Positions 62,794 to 64,000 of a stretch of 64,000 nt of DNA are shown piece by piece. The stretch spans positions 248,001 through 312,000 of the forward strand of contig NZ_MTSZ01000001.1 in assembly GCF_002118315.1 (NCBI RefSeq), written 5' to 3'. How positions within the stretch are numbered: position 1 is the first letter of the stretch; every line of letters starts with the position of its first letter. The notes under the pieces are model-generated. The model was not told where the DNA came from and did no database searches. It worked only from the letters and a program-made list of their open reading frames with translations. The stretch comes from Kiloniella majae. Its GTDB lineage: Bacteria > Pseudomonadota > Alphaproteobacteria > Kiloniellales > Kiloniellaceae. Made by a program: the position numbers and the translations under genes.

Positions 62794-64000
62794 TTATCTC
62801 AACAGATCTTCTAGTACCTCGAATATCTTGGGGTTCTGTGATTGGGCAGCATTAAAACGGATATAGTTATCAGCGGATTGCGTAATACTGAAAACGCTAC
62901 CGGGTGCCAGAATGACGTCACGGGCCAAGGCACGCTGTGCCAAATCAGCAGCATTTACACTTTTGGGCAATTCACACCAGAGAAACATGCCCCCACGTGG
63001 TTCTATCCACGGTTTGATCCCCAGCGAGGTCAAACGGGCAGCCGTAGTACCCATTGTATCGGCCAACTTTGTTTTCAGAGCATCCAGATGTTTACGATAG
63101 CTGCCGTCTTTTAAAACCGACAACACAAGTTCAGCTGAAAAATGTCCTGCCCCAAACGACGTAGCAATGCGCAGATCCACCAAACTATCAATCCAGTCTG
63201 GCCGGGCAATAATATAACCGCAGCGTACAGAAGCCGAGAGTGTTTTTGAGAAGCTGCCGATATGAACAACCCGCTCTAAACCGTCAAAAGCAGCATAGCG
63301 CGGTGCGTGTTCATGCTCCAGATCCGCAAAGATATCATCTTCAATAATGGTCAGATTGTGTTGTTCAGCAAGCTTTAGAACCCTATGAGCTACAACAGGG
63401 GACAAGGTTGCGCCTGTGGGGTTATGTAAACCCGAGTTAGTAATGTAAAGCTTTGGTTTGTGCTCAATCAAGACTTGCTCAAATGCCCCGACATCCGGGC
63501 CATTAGGAGTAAATGGTACCGAAATCACCTTTGCACGATGCGCCCTTAAAAGCGCGTGAAAGTTAAAATAACAGGGATCATCAACAACCACGCAATGCCC
63601 CGGTTCAAGCAAAAATCGGCAAAGCTGGTCAATAGCCTGCGTACCAGACCCTGTGAGAATAATTTGATCCGGGCTGGCATCGATACCGTGCCCTCCTGCC
63701 CGTCTGGCAAGAAACTGGCGCAATTCTGACAATCCCAATGGCGATCCATATTCAGTCAAAATTGTATCATTCGCCCGTGATAGAGATCGCAAAGCCTTGC
63801 GAATAGATGTTTCCGGCATCCACGACGGTGGCATCCACCCACACCCCGGCTTCAAGAAATTTCTTCCCGCATCTAGCGACTGCCGTGATACCCATAGGGG
63901 ATCAACCTCCCGATCCAGTTTGGGGCCGATTTCCGCCAAAGACAAAGGCGCCAATTGTCCTGCCACATAAAACCCTGATCCGGGTCGCGATATGATAATT
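62794..64000 (-). CDS. MocR-type GntR regulator, aminotransferase part (partial)
   Basis: The minus-strand gene runs off the right edge. Just inside the edge the frame reads ISRPGSGFYVAGQ, the usual end of a GntR winged helix. The rest is a fold-type I aminotransferase: LTEYGSPLGLSELRQFLARR, ILTGSGTQAIDQLCRFLLEP, NSGLHNPTGATLSP, IIEDDIFADLEHE and the PLP lysine in IGSFSKTLSASVRCGYI. MocR proteins use PLP or PLP-amino acid adducts as effectors and regulate PLP, GABA or amino-acid genes. An internal GTG at 63966 would make a shorter protein but is not the true start. Confidence 0.88.
   Translation of the reverse strand, partial: IIISRPGSGFYVAGQLAPLSLAEIGPKLDREVDPLWVSRQSLDAGRNFLKPGCGWMPPSWMPETSIRKALRSLSRANDTILTEYGSPLGLSELRQFLARRAGGHGIDASPDQIILTGSGTQAIDQLCRFLLEPGHCVVVDDPCYFNFHALLRAHRAKVISVPFTPNGPDVGAFEQVLIEHKPKLYITNSGLHNPTGATLSPVVAHRVLKLAEQHNLTIIEDDIFADLEHEHAPRYAAFDGLERVVHIGSFSKTLSASVRCGYIIARPDWIDSLVDLRIATSFGAGHFSAELVLSVLKDGSYRKHLDALKTKLADTMGTTAARLTSLGIKPWIEPRGGMFLWCELPKSVNAADLAQRALARDVILAPGSVFSITQSADNYIRFNAAQSQNPKIFEVLEDLLR

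Noticed and set aside
1-64000. CRISPR array or insertion sequence
   Set aside because: No regularly spaced repeats and no transposase-like frame or terminal inverted repeats were seen.

Overview
The window is chromosomal DNA of a motile, environmentally responsive alphaproteobacterium, probably a marine Rhodospirillales-type organism. This rests on moderate GC, a dense set of membrane histidine kinases, an MCP, a REC-GGDEF-EAL protein, a MocR regulator, and SelO, GFA and DUF3088 proteins. The species cannot be fixed from the sequence alone. The left edge (1-2100) holds the start of a periplasmic solute-binding protein, tRNA-Ser(GCT), an AraC-type regulator and a small ABM-fold monooxygenase.

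From about 2.2 to 33.5 kb lies a podovirus-type prophage, almost entirely on the minus strand. Read in transcription order (right to left) it has: small and large terminase; an accessory block (24.96-31.5 kb) of mixed-strand membrane proteins and lipoproteins containing relics and frameshifted genes; a 400-aa protein and two small proteins around a tandem duplication; portal; scaffold; a BPP-1-like major capsid and Bbp16-like cement protein; T7-like tail tubular proteins A and B; internal virion proteins; a tail fibre head-binding protein; a 1359-aa SPRY/LamG tail protein; a tail-fibre-assembly-like protein; and a compact lysis cassette (holin-like, M15 endolysin, lipoprotein, DUF1353). No integrase, repressor, replication gene or att repeat is visible, so the locus looks like a packaging, structure and lysis island rather than a complete temperate phage. 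Terminator-like hairpins sit just upstream of several structural genes, and a promoter-like element with a conserved downstream extension occurs three times.

Immediately right of the prophage, divergent from terS, is a 1338-aa fusion of topoisomerase III with a RecD2-type helicase whose ATPase motifs look eroded (33.75-37.77 kb). Next comes a signalling district (37.8-50.9 kb). It has a Peripla_BP_6 binding protein plus histidine kinase, a Cache-PAS histidine kinase, a REC-GGDEF-EAL protein, and a second solute-binding protein plus hybrid kinase. Neither binding protein has transporter genes beside it, which suggests they act as ligand-sensing partners of the kinases. Small housekeeping and unknown genes (VOC, DUF3088, DUF1835) lie between.

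The right part (51-64 kb) carries an SRPBCC/ArsR pair with a clear promoter and double operator, a Cache-HAMP MCP, a membrane adenylate cyclase, SelO, a lipoprotein-trypsin protease, a GFA-family protein, a DeaD-type RNA helicase, a GNAT acetyltransferase and the aminotransferase part of a MocR regulator that runs off the edge.
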